A stretch of 44,503 bases of DNA from CALELM01 sp045617105. Its GTDB lineage: Bacteria > Bacillota > Negativicutes > Selenomonadales > Selenomonadaceae. Below, in pieces: positions 34,592-44,165 of the stretch. The first letter of the stretch is position 1; every line of letters begins with the position of its first letter. Location of the stretch: NCBI GenBank assembly GCA_045617105.1, contig JAZLHW010000059.1, positions 1 through 44,503 of the forward strand. The letters run 5' to 3'. A program made the position numbers and the translations under genes. Under the pieces are notes generated by a model. It was given only the letters and a program-made list of their open reading frames with translations. It was not told the DNA's origin and did not search any database.

Positions 34592-36238
34592 TCAAAGATT
34601 TACATGTGCCTCGTACTCACCAAACACTTCACGCATAACACCGCAGATCTCACCAAGCGTTGCATAGGTCTTGACAGCAGCAAGGATATGCGGCATGAGA
34701 TTCTCATTCTCATCCTCGCAAGCTTTCTTGAGCTCAGCAAGCGCAGCCTTGACCGCATCATTGTCACGCTTTGCCTTCATTGCCTCAACCTTTGCCTTCT
34801 GCTTCTCGCCAACCGATGCATCAACACGGAGAAGGTTCTTCGGTGCTTCTTCCTCAATCTGGAACTTATTGACACCAACGATAGTGCGCGCGCCGGACTC
34901 TACATCCATCTGCCACTTGTAAGCGCTGTCCTGAATCTCCTTCTGGATATAGCCCTTCTCAATAGCGGCAACTGCACCGCCCATCTCGTCGATCTTCTTG
35001 ATATATTCCCAAGCCTCAGCTTCAATCTTGTTCGTCATTGCCTCTACATAATAAGAACCTGCAAGCGGATCAATGACATCAGCAAGACCGCTCTCATACG
35101 CAACGATCTGCTGCGTACGAAGTGCAATCATAACGGATTCCTCTGTTGGGAGAGCCAATGCCTCATCACGGGAATTCGTATGGAGGGACTGCGTACCGCC
35201 CATGACAGCAGCTGCCGTCTGCAATGCAACACGAACGATATTGTTGTTCGGCTGCTGTGCCGTCAGCATAGAACCAGCTGTCTGCGTATGAACGCGAAGC
35301 ATCATGGACTTCGGCTTCTGCGCATGGAAACGTTCCTTCATAACCTTTGCCCAAACGCGACGGGATGCACGGAACTTAGCAACTTCTTCCAATACATTGT
35401 TGTGTGCATTCCAGAAGAAGGAAAGCCTGCCTGCAAAATCATCGACATTCAAGCCTGCCTTGATTGCAGCCTCAACGTATGCAATGCCATCAGCAATCGT
35501 AAATGCAATTTCCTGAGAAGCCGTAGAACCTGCCTCGCGGATATGATATCCAGAAATAGAAATCGTATTCCACTTCGGCACATTCTTGGAGCAATACTCA
35601 AAGATATTCGTAATCAAACGCATAGACGGACGAGGAGGGAAAATATACGTTCCGCGAGCCGCATATTCCTTCAGAATATCATTCTGAATCGTACCCTTCA
35701 GCTGATCTGCCGAAACACCCTGCTTCTCTGCTACAGCAATATACATAGCAAGCAAGACGGATGCAGGTGCGTTGATCGTCATGGAAGTAGATACCTTGCC
35801 AAGGTCGATCTGGTCAAAGAGGATTTCCATATCTGCCAACGAGTCAATAGCAACGCCGACCTTGCCGACCTCACCCTCGGAAATTGGATCCGTGGAATCA
35901 TAACCGATCTGCGTTGGAAGGTCAAATGCGCAGGAAAGCCCCGTAGCACCAGACTCAATCAAATAGCGATAACGCTTATTGGACTCTTCTGCCGTAGAGA
36001 ATCCTGCATACATACGCATCGTCCAAAAACGACCGCGATACATCGTCGGCTGCACACCGCGCGTATACGGATAAGCTCCTGGGAAATTGATCTCATCTGC
36101 ATAGTCCGTATCCTTAATGTCAAGCGGCGTATAAATGCGCTGCTCAGGAAGGTTGTTGCGCTCCGGGAAACGTGCGATAGCCTTCTCAACACTGGCCTGA
36201 TACTTATCGAGCTCAGCCTGAATCTTTTCATTGCTCAT
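34592..36238 (-). CDS. Methylmalonyl-CoA mutase, catalytic (large) subunit without B12 domain
   Basis: 548 residues. It rearranges succinyl-CoA to (R)-methylmalonyl-CoA through B12 radicals. The TIM-barrel signature YPYTRGVQPTMYRGRFWTMR and AGFSTAEESNKRYRYLIESG, SIDS-type segments, RVALQTAAAVMGGTQSLHTN and the RTQQIV stretch identify the family. The chain ends near residue 548, where fused mutases continue into the cobalamin domain; that domain is the next gene. The ATG follows AGGAGGAAT. It lies 127 bases after the CoA transferase, with a short hairpin (GGCATCTC/GAGATGCC, 36279-36303) and no T-run between them. Confidence 0.96.
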   Translation of the reverse strand: MSNEKIQAELDKYQASVEKAIARFPERNNLPEQRIYTPLDIKDTDYADEINFPGAYPYTRGVQPTMYRGRFWTMRMYAGFSTAEESNKRYRYLIESGATGLSCAFDLPTQIGYDSTDPISEGEVGKVGVAIDSLADMEILFDQIDLGKVSTSMTINAPASVLLAMYIAVAEKQGVSADQLKGTIQNDILKEYAARGTYIFPPRPSMRLITNIFEYCSKNVPKWNTISISGYHIREAGSTASQEIAFTIADGIAYVEAAIKAGLNVDDFAGRLSFFWNAHNNVLEEVAKFRASRRVWAKVMKERFHAQKPKSMMLRVHTQTAGSMLTAQQPNNNIVRVALQTAAAVMGGTQSLHTNSRDEALALPTEESVMIALRTQQIVAYESGLADVIDPLAGSYYVEAMTNKIEAEAWEYIKKIDEMGGAVAAIEKGYIQKEIQDSAYKWQMDVESGARTIVGVNKFQIEEEAPKNLLRVDASVGEKQKAKVEAMKAKRDNDAVKAALAELKKACEDENENLMPHILAAVKTYATLGEICGVMREVFGEYEAHVNL

Positions 36239-36365
36239 GATGAAAATTCCTCCTGTTATTCAGTTCATTCTATATATGGGCATCTCTCTCATTTTGAGAT
36301 GCCTTATGTATGCACTGCAATACATACCCATACTGCAATCCAAACGTGCCACGCAAAACGAATGT

Positions 36366-37868
36366 TTATTTCTTCATCGAACCGCTTTCCACAAATCTCT
36401 GATGGAAGGAAAGAGATTCTTCAAGAATATGTGGGGTATGTGCATGCTTCGTTGCCTCGTCTGCCCGCTTGTAATAATCCAGCAGCATTGGCTTGTAATC
36501 CGGATGTGCGCAGTTATTGATGATCTCAAGGGCACGCTCACGAGGAGCCTTGCCGCGAAGATCTGCGATTCCCTGCTCCGTAATGATGATATCTACATCA
36601 TGCTCCGTATGGTCAATATGAGAACACATCGGGACGACAGAGGAAATAGCCCCATTCTTTGCAATCGACGGTGTATAGAAAATCGTCAGATATGCATTAC
36701 GTGCGAAGTCTCCGCTTCCGCCAATACCGTTCATCATCTTCGTGCCTGCAATATGCGTCGAATTTACATTTCCATAAATATCAACTTCGATCGCCGTATT
36801 CATAGCAATAACGCCAAGACGGTGGACTACCTCTGGACTGTTGGAAATTTCCTCAGGACGCAGGAGCAAATACTTTTTATACTTTGCAACGTCCTTATAG
36901 AAACGTGCCATGCCTTCCGGCGATGGGGAGAATGCCGTACCGGATGCAAAATTCAACTTTCCTGCATCAATAAGATCCAGCATACCATCCTGAATGACCT
37001 CAGTGTAAACCGTCAGATCCTTCAAATCAGAATCAACAAAACCAGCCATAACTGCATTTGCTACGTTGCCAACGCCAGACTGCAATGGAAGAAGATTCTC
37101 CGGCATACGGCCTGCTTCAATTTCCTTTTGCAGGAATTCCAGCGTGAATGCAGACATCTTCTTGGAATTCTCATCGATTGCAGAGAGCGGACGCGTATGA
37201 TCCGGTATATCGCAAGGAACGATATACAAAATCTTTTCCGGCGTACATGGAATATATTGCGTACCGACACGATCATCTGCCTTCACGATAGGAATCGGCT
37301 GACGATTGGGCGGATCCATAGGAATATACACGTCATGCATTCCCTCAAGGTCAAGAGGCTGCGTCGTATTCACCTCAACGATAACCTTGTCTGCCGACTG
37401 CACATACGATGCCGCATTGCCCAGGGAAGTCGTAGGAACAATGTTGCCCTCTTCCGTAATAGCGCAAGCCTCCACAACAGCAACATCGATCTTGCCAAGA
37501 TAGCCGCAACGGCTAAGCTGTGCAGACTCCGACAGGTGCAGATCCAAATAATTTACCGAACCATCATTGATCTCGTTTCTCAAAATCTTATCCGTCTGAT
37601 ACGGAAGACGCTTCTTGATGCCATGAACCTCTGCCAGCACATCATCTAACTCCGGTCCCGTAGAAGCACCTGTCCACAAATTAATGGAAAATGCCTCCTT
37701 CTTCATTCTTTCTGCAAGGGCAAGCGGTACAGCCTTTGGATAAGACGAAGCTGTAAAGCCACTCGTTGCAACATTCATTCCTGGCTTGAAAAACGTTGCC
37801 GCTTCTTCCGCCGACACGATTTTTGCCTGCAACTCCTTGTTGCGAACACGATCGAGAATATCAAGCAT
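36366..37868 (-). CDS. Succinate/propionate CoA transferase (acetyl-CoA hydrolase/transferase family)
   Basis: 500 residues from the ATG at 37868, seven bases after GGGAGG; the frame opens 30 codons earlier. The Cat1/ScpC-type fold shows SGFTASSYPKAVPLALAERM and NLWTGASTGPELDD at the start, TEVIQDGMLDL with the probable catalytic Glu, and GIGGSGDFARNAYL near the end. It most likely passes CoA from propionyl-CoA to succinate, closing the succinate-propionate cycle, as judged from the mutase and decarboxylase genes beside it; an acetate-using role is possible. It is first in the block and has its own promoter. Confidence 0.93.
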   Translation of the reverse strand: MLDILDRVRNKELQAKIVSAEEAATFFKPGMNVATSGFTASSYPKAVPLALAERMKKEAFSINLWTGASTGPELDDVLAEVHGIKKRLPYQTDKILRNEINDGSVNYLDLHLSESAQLSRCGYLGKIDVAVVEACAITEEGNIVPTTSLGNAASYVQSADKVIVEVNTTQPLDLEGMHDVYIPMDPPNRQPIPIVKADDRVGTQYIPCTPEKILYIVPCDIPDHTRPLSAIDENSKKMSAFTLEFLQKEIEAGRMPENLLPLQSGVGNVANAVMAGFVDSDLKDLTVYTEVIQDGMLDLIDAGKLNFASGTAFSPSPEGMARFYKDVAKYKKYLLLRPEEISNSPEVVHRLGVIAMNTAIEVDIYGNVNSTHIAGTKMMNGIGGSGDFARNAYLTIFYTPSIAKNGAISSVVPMCSHIDHTEHDVDIIITEQGIADLRGKAPRERALEIINNCAHPDYKPMLLDYYKRADEATKHAHTPHILEESLSFHQRFVESGSMKK

Positions 37869-37883
37869 TGAAAATCCTCCCTC

Positions 37884-37898
37884 ATCGGTTTTACCGAT
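37884..37898 (-). promoter_or_regulatory. Leader hairpin just upstream of the CoA transferase ribosome site
   Basis: ATCGGT and ACCGAT pair around a three-base loop, ending a few bases before the GGGAGG ribosome site. Its position at the 5' end of the transcript could affect translation or mRNA stability. Confidence 0.4.
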
Positions 37899-37914
37899 CA
37901 TTTTTTTAAAATGC

Positions 37915-37943
37915 ATAATACAACAAAAATTTTGTATTTTCAG
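37915..37943 (-). promoter_or_regulatory. Promoter of the propionate block
   Basis: CTGAAA, a 17-base spacer and TATTAT on the minus strand, about 45 bases upstream of the CoA transferase start and just after the preceding terminator, which makes it the natural place for the promoter. Confidence 0.55.
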
Positions 37944-37995
37944 TTGTATAGAACGCATTTATCATACCCATAAAATAATGATATCACGCACAAAA

Positions 37996-38024
37996 AAAGC
38001 CGTCAAGTCAGTTTTGACGGCTTT
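37996..38024 (-). terminator. Terminator after the valS-folC-ligase unit
   Basis: An 11-bp perfect stem AAAGCCGTCAA/TTGACGGCTTT with a 7-base loop, continuing in the minus direction with a T-run. It lies about 70 bases after the ligase stop codon. Confidence 0.93.
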
Positions 38025-38091
38025 GATATTATTTTGTCACATTCTAAGATTTTTAACAGAAGCGACTTGACATGATGTTTTTGAATGAATT

Positions 38092-39861
38092 TCAATCGGC
38101 AGCCTTTTCCAAGGAAACGACCTCTATGTTGGATCTGCTGTCCTCCTCCATCCCAATACAGGTCATGGAAAGTGCTGCCAACATCCAAAAGAACATGGAC
38201 GTAGGAATATTGAACAGAACATCATCTGTAATTCCGTTCAAGGCTACAGAAACAAAAGCCAGTCCAATTCCAAGAACAACTCCCGCACGAAGGGAAAGTG
38301 CATCCCAGCTGGATAATTCTGCTCGAATATCAACAGAAGCTATAGTCCCCTGCTCATGCGAGGCTGCTTCTGCCTCTTCCGTCTCAAACTCCTTCCTCAC
38401 TGCTTCCAATGCTTTTACGGCTTCCTCATTCTCTTTGGATTCCTTCCGCAGTGCAGTGCTTGAAGTTTCTTTTTCCGCCTTCTCCTCTGTCATTGCCTCA
38501 GAATCTTTCTGTTTCTCCTGCGAATCTTCCTCAGTCTCAGAAACCACTGGCTTCTCCTCCGAATCTTCATCCATCGCAGAAGGCTCAGGCTTCTCCTGCA
38601 AGTTCTCCTCCGTTATTGCCTTAGTGCTTTCTTCCTGTTCAGCTTCTTCCACGGTTTCACAGGCTTCCTCCTGTTCTTTTGCCGCTTTCTGCTCTGCCTC
38701 CAACGGAGCAGCTGCCGATTCCATTAAGCCTTCCGTACCGGCTATTTCTTCCTTTGCACCAGTTTCCTCTATTGCTCCCGCAGCTTCTGCCTTAGGAAAG
38801 ATCCTTGCCCGCAAGGATTTGAACATCGTTCCAAAGAAATACCAAAAGAACGCTCCGCCGCCTGCAATGCCAATTTCAGCCATATAATTCAAATAAACAT
38901 TATGCGCATGAACGATTTTGATGTATTCTCCCTGCATATAAAAATCATATTTAGGGTAAACCATCCAATATGCTCCCCAGCCAATGCCCAAGAAGGGATG
39001 ATCCTGTATCATGGCTATCGTTGCCTCCCAAAATGCCAAACGCATTTCCGCAGAGGTATCTACCTTCGTAAAAACAGAGGTCAATCGTTCATAAAGAGCT
39101 GCATCAAAAAGCAGCATCGCACCGCCAGCCAACACACAGAACAGAAGTATCCTCCAATCCTTAAACATTCCATAAACGGCAAGAATGACAGCAATCGTCA
39201 GGCATGCCCCTCTTGCATAAGTCATAGCAAGGCAGGCTGCCATCATCAGCATGACGCAAAGCAAAAAAATACGCTGTACCCTGTTTGCGCACTTCACAAA
39301 TACACCCAAAGCAATACAAATTGTCATATCCAGATAACCGGCTAAAATGTTCGGATTTTCCCAAGTAGAAAAAACACGTTTCCTAAGCTCCGGAAAAGCT
39401 TCACCATCTACCCATCGCATTTCAGAGGTATCAATTCCAAAAACATACTGAAAATATCCGTAAAGCACCACGAAAAGTGCAGATAAGCACATTGCCGCTG
39501 CAATCTTTTTCAGCTGTCCTGTATTGCTCACATTCTGCCCAACCAGCAGATAGGTCAAAGCATAAACGCCGACCAAATTATAGTAATTGTAAAAGCTAAA
39601 TCCGCAATCCGGCGAAACAAGAATAGATACCGCTCCCAAAACCACAAAAATCGTAACAGGAACATCAAATGGAAGCTGGCGAAACTTCATTTCTTTAACC
39701 TTGTACTTTTTCCAAGCCGTAAGGCCGATTCCCAAAAGCAAAGCAACCTTTGCCGCTTCAGGAAAAAGGGGTATCAAAAAAGCCTCTGCCACGATAGCCC
39801 AAAGGATCCACTTGTCCAATCGCCGAAGCTGGCTTTGACGGCGAATTTCTTCAAAGGTCAT
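38092..39861 (-). CDS. O-antigen ligase / Wzy-like membrane protein with long Glu-rich loop
   Basis: 589 residues. About ten hydrophobic segments in the first 345 residues, with MTYARGACL (S/TxRG-like) and HAHNVYLNYMAEIGIAGG (the HNxxL region of the WaaL/Wzy family). These enzymes join sugar polymers to lipid carriers at the outer face of the inner membrane. Residues about 357-513 are an inserted, disordered, acidic stretch with roughly 45 Glu and many Lys, Ala and Ser; two more hydrophobic segments (526-546 and 554-570) follow. The insertion is unusual. The ATG overlaps the folC stop by four bases (ATGA), so the two are translationally coupled. Confidence 0.85.
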   Translation of the reverse strand: MTFEEIRRQSQLRRLDKWILWAIVAEAFLIPLFPEAAKVALLLGIGLTAWKKYKVKEMKFRQLPFDVPVTIFVVLGAVSILVSPDCGFSFYNYYNLVGVYALTYLLVGQNVSNTGQLKKIAAAMCLSALFVVLYGYFQYVFGIDTSEMRWVDGEAFPELRKRVFSTWENPNILAGYLDMTICIALGVFVKCANRVQRIFLLCVMLMMAACLAMTYARGACLTIAVILAVYGMFKDWRILLFCVLAGGAMLLFDAALYERLTSVFTKVDTSAEMRLAFWEATIAMIQDHPFLGIGWGAYWMVYPKYDFYMQGEYIKIVHAHNVYLNYMAEIGIAGGGAFFWYFFGTMFKSLRARIFPKAEAAGAIEETGAKEEIAGTEGLMESAAAPLEAEQKAAKEQEEACETVEEAEQEESTKAITEENLQEKPEPSAMDEDSEEKPVVSETEEDSQEKQKDSEAMTEEKAEKETSSTALRKESKENEEAVKALEAVRKEFETEEAEAASHEQGTIASVDIRAELSSWDALSLRAGVVLGIGLAFVSVALNGITDDVLFNIPTSMFFWMLAALSMTCIGMEEDSRSNIEVVSLEKAAD

Positions 39862-41171
39862 GCAAGCTGCCCCCTTCGCCGCAAAAGTTCTTCCCGCAAG
39901 CTTCCAATCAGATACAGCGAGCCTGCAACAACCAAAAGATGCTCCTTGCCTGCAATTTCCAAAGAATTGTCCAATGCCTCTATGATGTCCTCATAGACTT
40001 CCACATGATGAACCAGTTTTTCTGCACGAACAGCAACTTCCCTTGCCGTTGCCGCCCGTTCGGAATTGGGACGTGTCACCACGACAAGATCCTCGGGACG
40101 AAGCAATTGCTTCAGCATGGAATCAATATCCTTATCCCGTAAAATACCAAGCAGAAAAACATGCGGCATTTCAGGGAAATAGCTGTCCAAGCTCTCTCTC
40201 AGCACAGCGATCCCTGCTGGATTATGCGCTCCATCCAAGACGATTGTCTGCCCATTCAGATCCATACGCTCAAAACGCCCAGGCCAAACCACCATACGCA
40301 GAGATTCGCCCACCGTTTCCGCATTGACTCGTTCATCCATATCATGCAAAAGCTTCGCTACCATAATCGCAAGGGAACTGTTTTCTACCTGATGGATTCC
40401 AAGGAGAGGAATCTCATACGGCTTCTTAGACAGGCCTAAAAGTGATGAGGTGAATTGCAGCTGCTGAAAATTTTCATTCGCAGAAACAAATTCTGAACAA
40501 AAATCCTCACCTGCTACAAAAATATCCGCATTTTTTTCCTCTGCCGCTTTGCGAAGGATCTCTAACGGTATATCCTTTGCAGCCGTAACAACGGGAACAC
40601 CTTCCTTTATGATACCTGCCTTGTGCCTTGCGATCCCTTCCAATGTTCCGCCGCACTTGTCTGCATGCTCCATTGTCACATTCGTAATGACGGAAACCTC
40701 TGGAACAATTACATTCGTGGAATCCAGCAAGCCTCCGAGACCGACCTCTATAACAGCATACTCCACATGACGCATAGCAAAGTAAAAAAACGCTACAGCC
40801 GTAAGAACCTCGAACTGCGTAGGGGATTCTTCCCCTTCTTCTACCATCTCATCTACATAGACTCGAACCGTACTCAGGCATTTTGCAAAATCGTCTTTGC
40901 TGATTTGCTGCCCATCGACACGGATACGTTCCGTATAGCTGGCAAGATGCGGAGAAACATACATACCAGTATGGAGAGAGGAACCACGAAGGATTCCCTC
41001 CAGCATAGCAGAGACAGAACCCTTTCCATTGGTTCCTGTCACATGAATGGTACGATACAATTCCTGCGGCATGTCAAGCTTTTTCAGAAGCTTCTCTATT
41101 CGTTCCAGTCCCATCTGAACACCGAAAACTTCTAAATGGTTCAGATAAGCCAAAGACTCTTTATAGTCCAT
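39858..41171 (-). CDS. folC: Bifunctional folylpolyglutamate synthase / dihydrofolate synthase
   Basis: 437 residues. A Mur-ligase-type enzyme that adds glutamate to dihydropteroate and folates. The P-loop HVTGTNGKGSVSAML is near residue 45, followed by YVSPHLASYTERI, EVGLGGLLDSTNV, and VLDGAHNPAG in the C-terminal domain. It starts 11 bases after valS and overlaps the ligase gene, in the valS-folC order common in Firmicutes. Confidence 0.96.
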   Translation of the reverse strand: MDYKESLAYLNHLEVFGVQMGLERIEKLLKKLDMPQELYRTIHVTGTNGKGSVSAMLEGILRGSSLHTGMYVSPHLASYTERIRVDGQQISKDDFAKCLSTVRVYVDEMVEEGEESPTQFEVLTAVAFFYFAMRHVEYAVIEVGLGGLLDSTNVIVPEVSVITNVTMEHADKCGGTLEGIARHKAGIIKEGVPVVTAAKDIPLEILRKAAEEKNADIFVAGEDFCSEFVSANENFQQLQFTSSLLGLSKKPYEIPLLGIHQVENSSLAIMVAKLLHDMDERVNAETVGESLRMVVWPGRFERMDLNGQTIVLDGAHNPAGIAVLRESLDSYFPEMPHVFLLGILRDKDIDSMLKQLLRPEDLVVVTRPNSERAATAREVAVRAEKLVHHVEVYEDIIEALDNSLEIAGKEHLLVVAGSLYLIGSLREELLRRRGQLA

Positions 41172-41182
41172 TATCTACGCTC

Positions 41183-43855
41183 CTATCCAAGCTTTGCCAA
41201 ATATGCCAAGCGTTCCTCTACAGATCTCTTCTTTTCTTCATAACCTGCCAGCTTTTCCTTTTCACCTGCAATCACTTCCGCTGGAGCCTTGGCAAGGAAT
41301 CCCTGATTGCCAAGCTTTCCTGCCAACCTCTTGATTTCTTTCTCCAGCTTCTCCGATTCCTTGGCAAGACGAGCCGATTCCTTTTCAACATCGATCAAGC
41401 CCTTCAAAGGCAAATAGATCTCCACACCGTTCACTACGCCTGTCATAGCATTTTCCGGTGAAGCTGCAGCAGGATCCAAGAATGTCACGGGGTCTGCCGA
41501 GGCAAGTGCCATCATATAACCTTTGTTTTCCTCAAAAACACCCTGCATTGCCATATCGGAAAAACGCAGGAGCACCTCGCTCTTTTTTCCAGGTGCTGCA
41601 TTGACTTCTGCGCGCAGATTACGAACCGTCTTGATGGTTTCCATGATAGCTGTCATCTGCTTTTCAGCCTCATCGTTCACAAAAGGCATAAAATCACTTG
41701 GCCACGGAGAAATCATAATGCTCTCGCCCTCATGCGGAAGCTTCTGCCATATTTCCTCCGTCAAGAACGGCATGAATGGATGCAGCAAGCGAAGCGTATG
41801 CTCCAAAACATAACCCAAAACGTAAAGTGCCGTTTGGCGGGGACGCTCCTGTTCCTTGTCATAAAGCCTTGCCTTGGTCAATTCAATATACCAATCGCAG
41901 AACTCATTCCAAATAAATTCATAAATCATGCGTCCTGCTTCGCCCAGCTCAAACTTCTCCAGATTTTCCGTGACATCACGAGCGGTCTTTGCATAGCGGG
42001 AGAGGATCCACTTGTCAGCAAGCGTATAATCCTCCTCCCTCGGCACAAACCCATGGTCAAAGCCTTCCAGATTCATCAGCATGTAACGGGAAGCATTCCA
42101 GATCTTGTTTGCAAAGTTGCGGGCAGATTCCACACGTTCCCAGTAAAAACGCATATCGTTCCCCGGTGTATTGCCTGTAATCAGCATGAACCGAAGCGTA
42201 TCTGCACCATATTTGTCGATGACCTCAACAGGATCGATTCCATTTCCAAGAGACTTTGACATCTTACGGCCTTGGCTGTCACGCACCAAGCCATGAATAA
42301 ATACATGCTTGAACGGAATGTCCTTGCCAAATTCCAGTCCCATCATAACCATGCGAGCAACCCAGAAGAAAATAATGTCATAGCCTGTAACTAACGTACT
42401 TGTCGGATAGAAATGCTTCAATTCCTCCGTATTCTCCGGCCAGCCCATCGTTTCAAACGGCCAAAGCCCCGAACTGAACCACGTATCGAGTACATCCTCA
42501 TCCTGATGAACATGCTTTCCTCCGCACTTCGGGCAAGTATCAATATCCGTTCTGGAAACTGTCGTTTCCCCGCAATCCTCGCAATACCATGCAGGAATAC
42601 GATGTCCCCACCAAAGCTGGCGGGAAATGCACCAATCACGAATATTTTCCAGCCAGTTGCAATAAATCTTCGTAAAACGCTCTGGAACAAACTGAATACG
42701 TCCGTCCTTGACTGCCTTCACTGCAGGTGCTGCCAAGGATTCGATTTTAACAAACCACTGCTTTGAAACCAATGGCTCGACAGTCGTATGGCAGCGGGAA
42801 CAATGTCCAACAGCATGTTCATGTTCCTCCACGCTCACGAGAATTCCCTTTTCTTCCAGTTCCTTCACAAGAGCCTTTCGGCACTCATAGCGATCCATGC
42901 CTTGATATTTTCCGGCACCTTCACCCATCGTTCCGTCATTGTTGATTACCTTGATCTGCTCCAGCTTGTGACGCAATCCCATCTCAAAGTCATTCGGATC
43001 ATGTGCCGGCGTTACCTTGACAGCACCCGTCCCAAAAGCAGGATCTACATAAGCATCAGCAAAAAGCGGAATCGAGCGATTCACAATAGGCAAAAGCAAC
43101 GTCTTGCCAACCAGATCCTTGTAACGCTCATCCTCTGGATGGACAGCCACTCCGGTATCACCAAACATCGTTTCCGGACGAGTCGTAGCAATTTCTACAT
43201 ACTGATCTGTTCCTTCTACTTGGTAGCGCAAATGCCAAAGATGTCCCTGTTCATTCTCATGCTCCACCTCGATGTCGGAAAGTGCCGTATTGCAGCACGG
43301 GCACCAGTTTGTAATGCGGGTTCCCTGATAAATAAGCCCCTTCTCATAAAGGCTGACAAAGACCTCACGCACCGCCTTGGAACATCCCTCATCCATCGTA
43401 AAGCGTTGACGGTCCCAATCACAGGAAGAACCCAAGGTGCGAAGCTGGTACATAATGCGATTGCCGTATGCTTCCTTCCATTGCCAAGCACGTTCAAGGA
43501 ACTTCTCTCTCCCCAGCTCGTACCGATTCGTTCCTTCCTCACGAAGTGCAGCCTCTACCTTTGCCTGCGTTGCAATGCCTGCATGGTCGCATCCGGGCAT
43601 CCAAAGCGTATTGTAGCCCTGCATACGCCGCCAACGAATCAGGATATCCTGCAACGTATTGTCAAGTGCATGTCCCATGTGAAGCTGACCCGTGACATTC
43701 GGAGGCGGGATCACGATGCTGTACGCCTGCTTATCCTTATCCACTTCTGCATGAAAGAATTTCTTATCCTCCCAATATTGATACCATTTCTTTTCAAATG
43801 ACTGCGGATCGTACACCTTCGGAATATTATTTTCATTTTCCAAAATCTCTGCCAT
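41183..43855 (-). CDS. valS: Valyl-tRNA synthetase
   Basis: 890 residues from ATG 43855 with AGGAGGG upstream; the open frame running to 44056 is the T-box leader and not protein. A class I synthetase: HIGH-type PPPNVTGQLHMGHALDNT, KMSKS in GRKMSKSLGNG, the editing domain TTRPETMFGDTGVAVHP, and a C-terminal coiled coil (EKESARLAKESEKLEKEI). It charges tRNA-Val. It is regulated by the T-box in front of it and leads valS-folC-ligase. Confidence 0.98.
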   Translation of the reverse strand: MAEILENENNIPKVYDPQSFEKKWYQYWEDKKFFHAEVDKDKQAYSIVIPPPNVTGQLHMGHALDNTLQDILIRWRRMQGYNTLWMPGCDHAGIATQAKVEAALREEGTNRYELGREKFLERAWQWKEAYGNRIMYQLRTLGSSCDWDRQRFTMDEGCSKAVREVFVSLYEKGLIYQGTRITNWCPCCNTALSDIEVEHENEQGHLWHLRYQVEGTDQYVEIATTRPETMFGDTGVAVHPEDERYKDLVGKTLLLPIVNRSIPLFADAYVDPAFGTGAVKVTPAHDPNDFEMGLRHKLEQIKVINNDGTMGEGAGKYQGMDRYECRKALVKELEEKGILVSVEEHEHAVGHCSRCHTTVEPLVSKQWFVKIESLAAPAVKAVKDGRIQFVPERFTKIYCNWLENIRDWCISRQLWWGHRIPAWYCEDCGETTVSRTDIDTCPKCGGKHVHQDEDVLDTWFSSGLWPFETMGWPENTEELKHFYPTSTLVTGYDIIFFWVARMVMMGLEFGKDIPFKHVFIHGLVRDSQGRKMSKSLGNGIDPVEVIDKYGADTLRFMLITGNTPGNDMRFYWERVESARNFANKIWNASRYMLMNLEGFDHGFVPREEDYTLADKWILSRYAKTARDVTENLEKFELGEAGRMIYEFIWNEFCDWYIELTKARLYDKEQERPRQTALYVLGYVLEHTLRLLHPFMPFLTEEIWQKLPHEGESIMISPWPSDFMPFVNDEAEKQMTAIMETIKTVRNLRAEVNAAPGKKSEVLLRFSDMAMQGVFEENKGYMMALASADPVTFLDPAAASPENAMTGVVNGVEIYLPLKGLIDVEKESARLAKESEKLEKEIKRLAGKLGNQGFLAKAPAEVIAGEKEKLAGYEEKKRSVEERLAYLAKLG

Positions 43856-43869
43856 AACTATCCCTCCTA

Positions 43870-44118
43870 AAAAAATAGAGTTCTTCCGCCCCAAAGGACG
43901 AAAGAACTCTCTCGTGGTACCACCTAAATTTCCCTGCAAGCAGGGCTTAAGGCATAACGCTGCCTTCGCGCTGAACCTACTCATGCACTTATCCATGCAC
44001 TTCAATCCAAGGACTCCAAAGCGACTTCCAAGCCTCTCTGCAGGAACTTCCACCAACCGTTCCCTCTCTCTGCCATCAAGAACCTGTACTCCTCTTCTTC
44101 CTCGTCACTCAATATATG
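43870..44118 (-). ncRNA. T-box leader (valine) with terminator
   Basis: The minus strand reads AAATTTAGGTGGTACCACG (43911-43929), the conserved T-box, followed by a terminator hairpin (arms 43877-43885 and 43902-43910, AGAGTTCTT/AAGAACTCT) and a T-run. Upstream, stem I includes GAGTACAGG, AGAGAGGG and GGTTGGTGG elements. In GGAAGTCGC, the codon GTC (44023-44025) is in the usual specifier position and encodes Val. Uncharged tRNA-Val should pair with it and with the T-box to prevent termination. The exact specifier register is by eye. Confidence 0.95.
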
Positions 44119-44124
44119 GGAATC

Positions 44125-44153
44125 ATTCTAACAGAAACAAAAGAAAAAAGCAA
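44125..44153 (-). promoter_or_regulatory. Promoter of the valS T-box transcript
   Basis: TTGCTT, a 17-base spacer and TAGAAT, with TG one base before the -10 (extended -10). Transcription would begin near 44118, just before the T-box stem I. Confidence 0.65.
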
Positions 44154-44165
44154 GACAGCCTTGAA

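Noticed and set aside
36279..36303. Hairpin between the CoA transferase and mutase genes as a terminator
   Set aside because: The 8-bp stem has no T-run after it in the direction of transcription, so read-through is expected.
34604..36520. Plus-strand ORF of 638 codons
   Set aside because: It lies antisense to the methylmalonyl-CoA mutase gene, whose motifs are complete; the product is rich in Cys, His, Arg and Ile with no recognisable domain.
36231..37649. Plus-strand ORF of 472 codons
   Set aside because: It is antisense to the CoA transferase and shows the composition of a shadow frame.
43856..44056. N-terminal extension of valS by 67 residues
   Set aside because: This DNA is the T-box leader; the ATG at 43855 has AGGAGGG and matches the usual ValS start.
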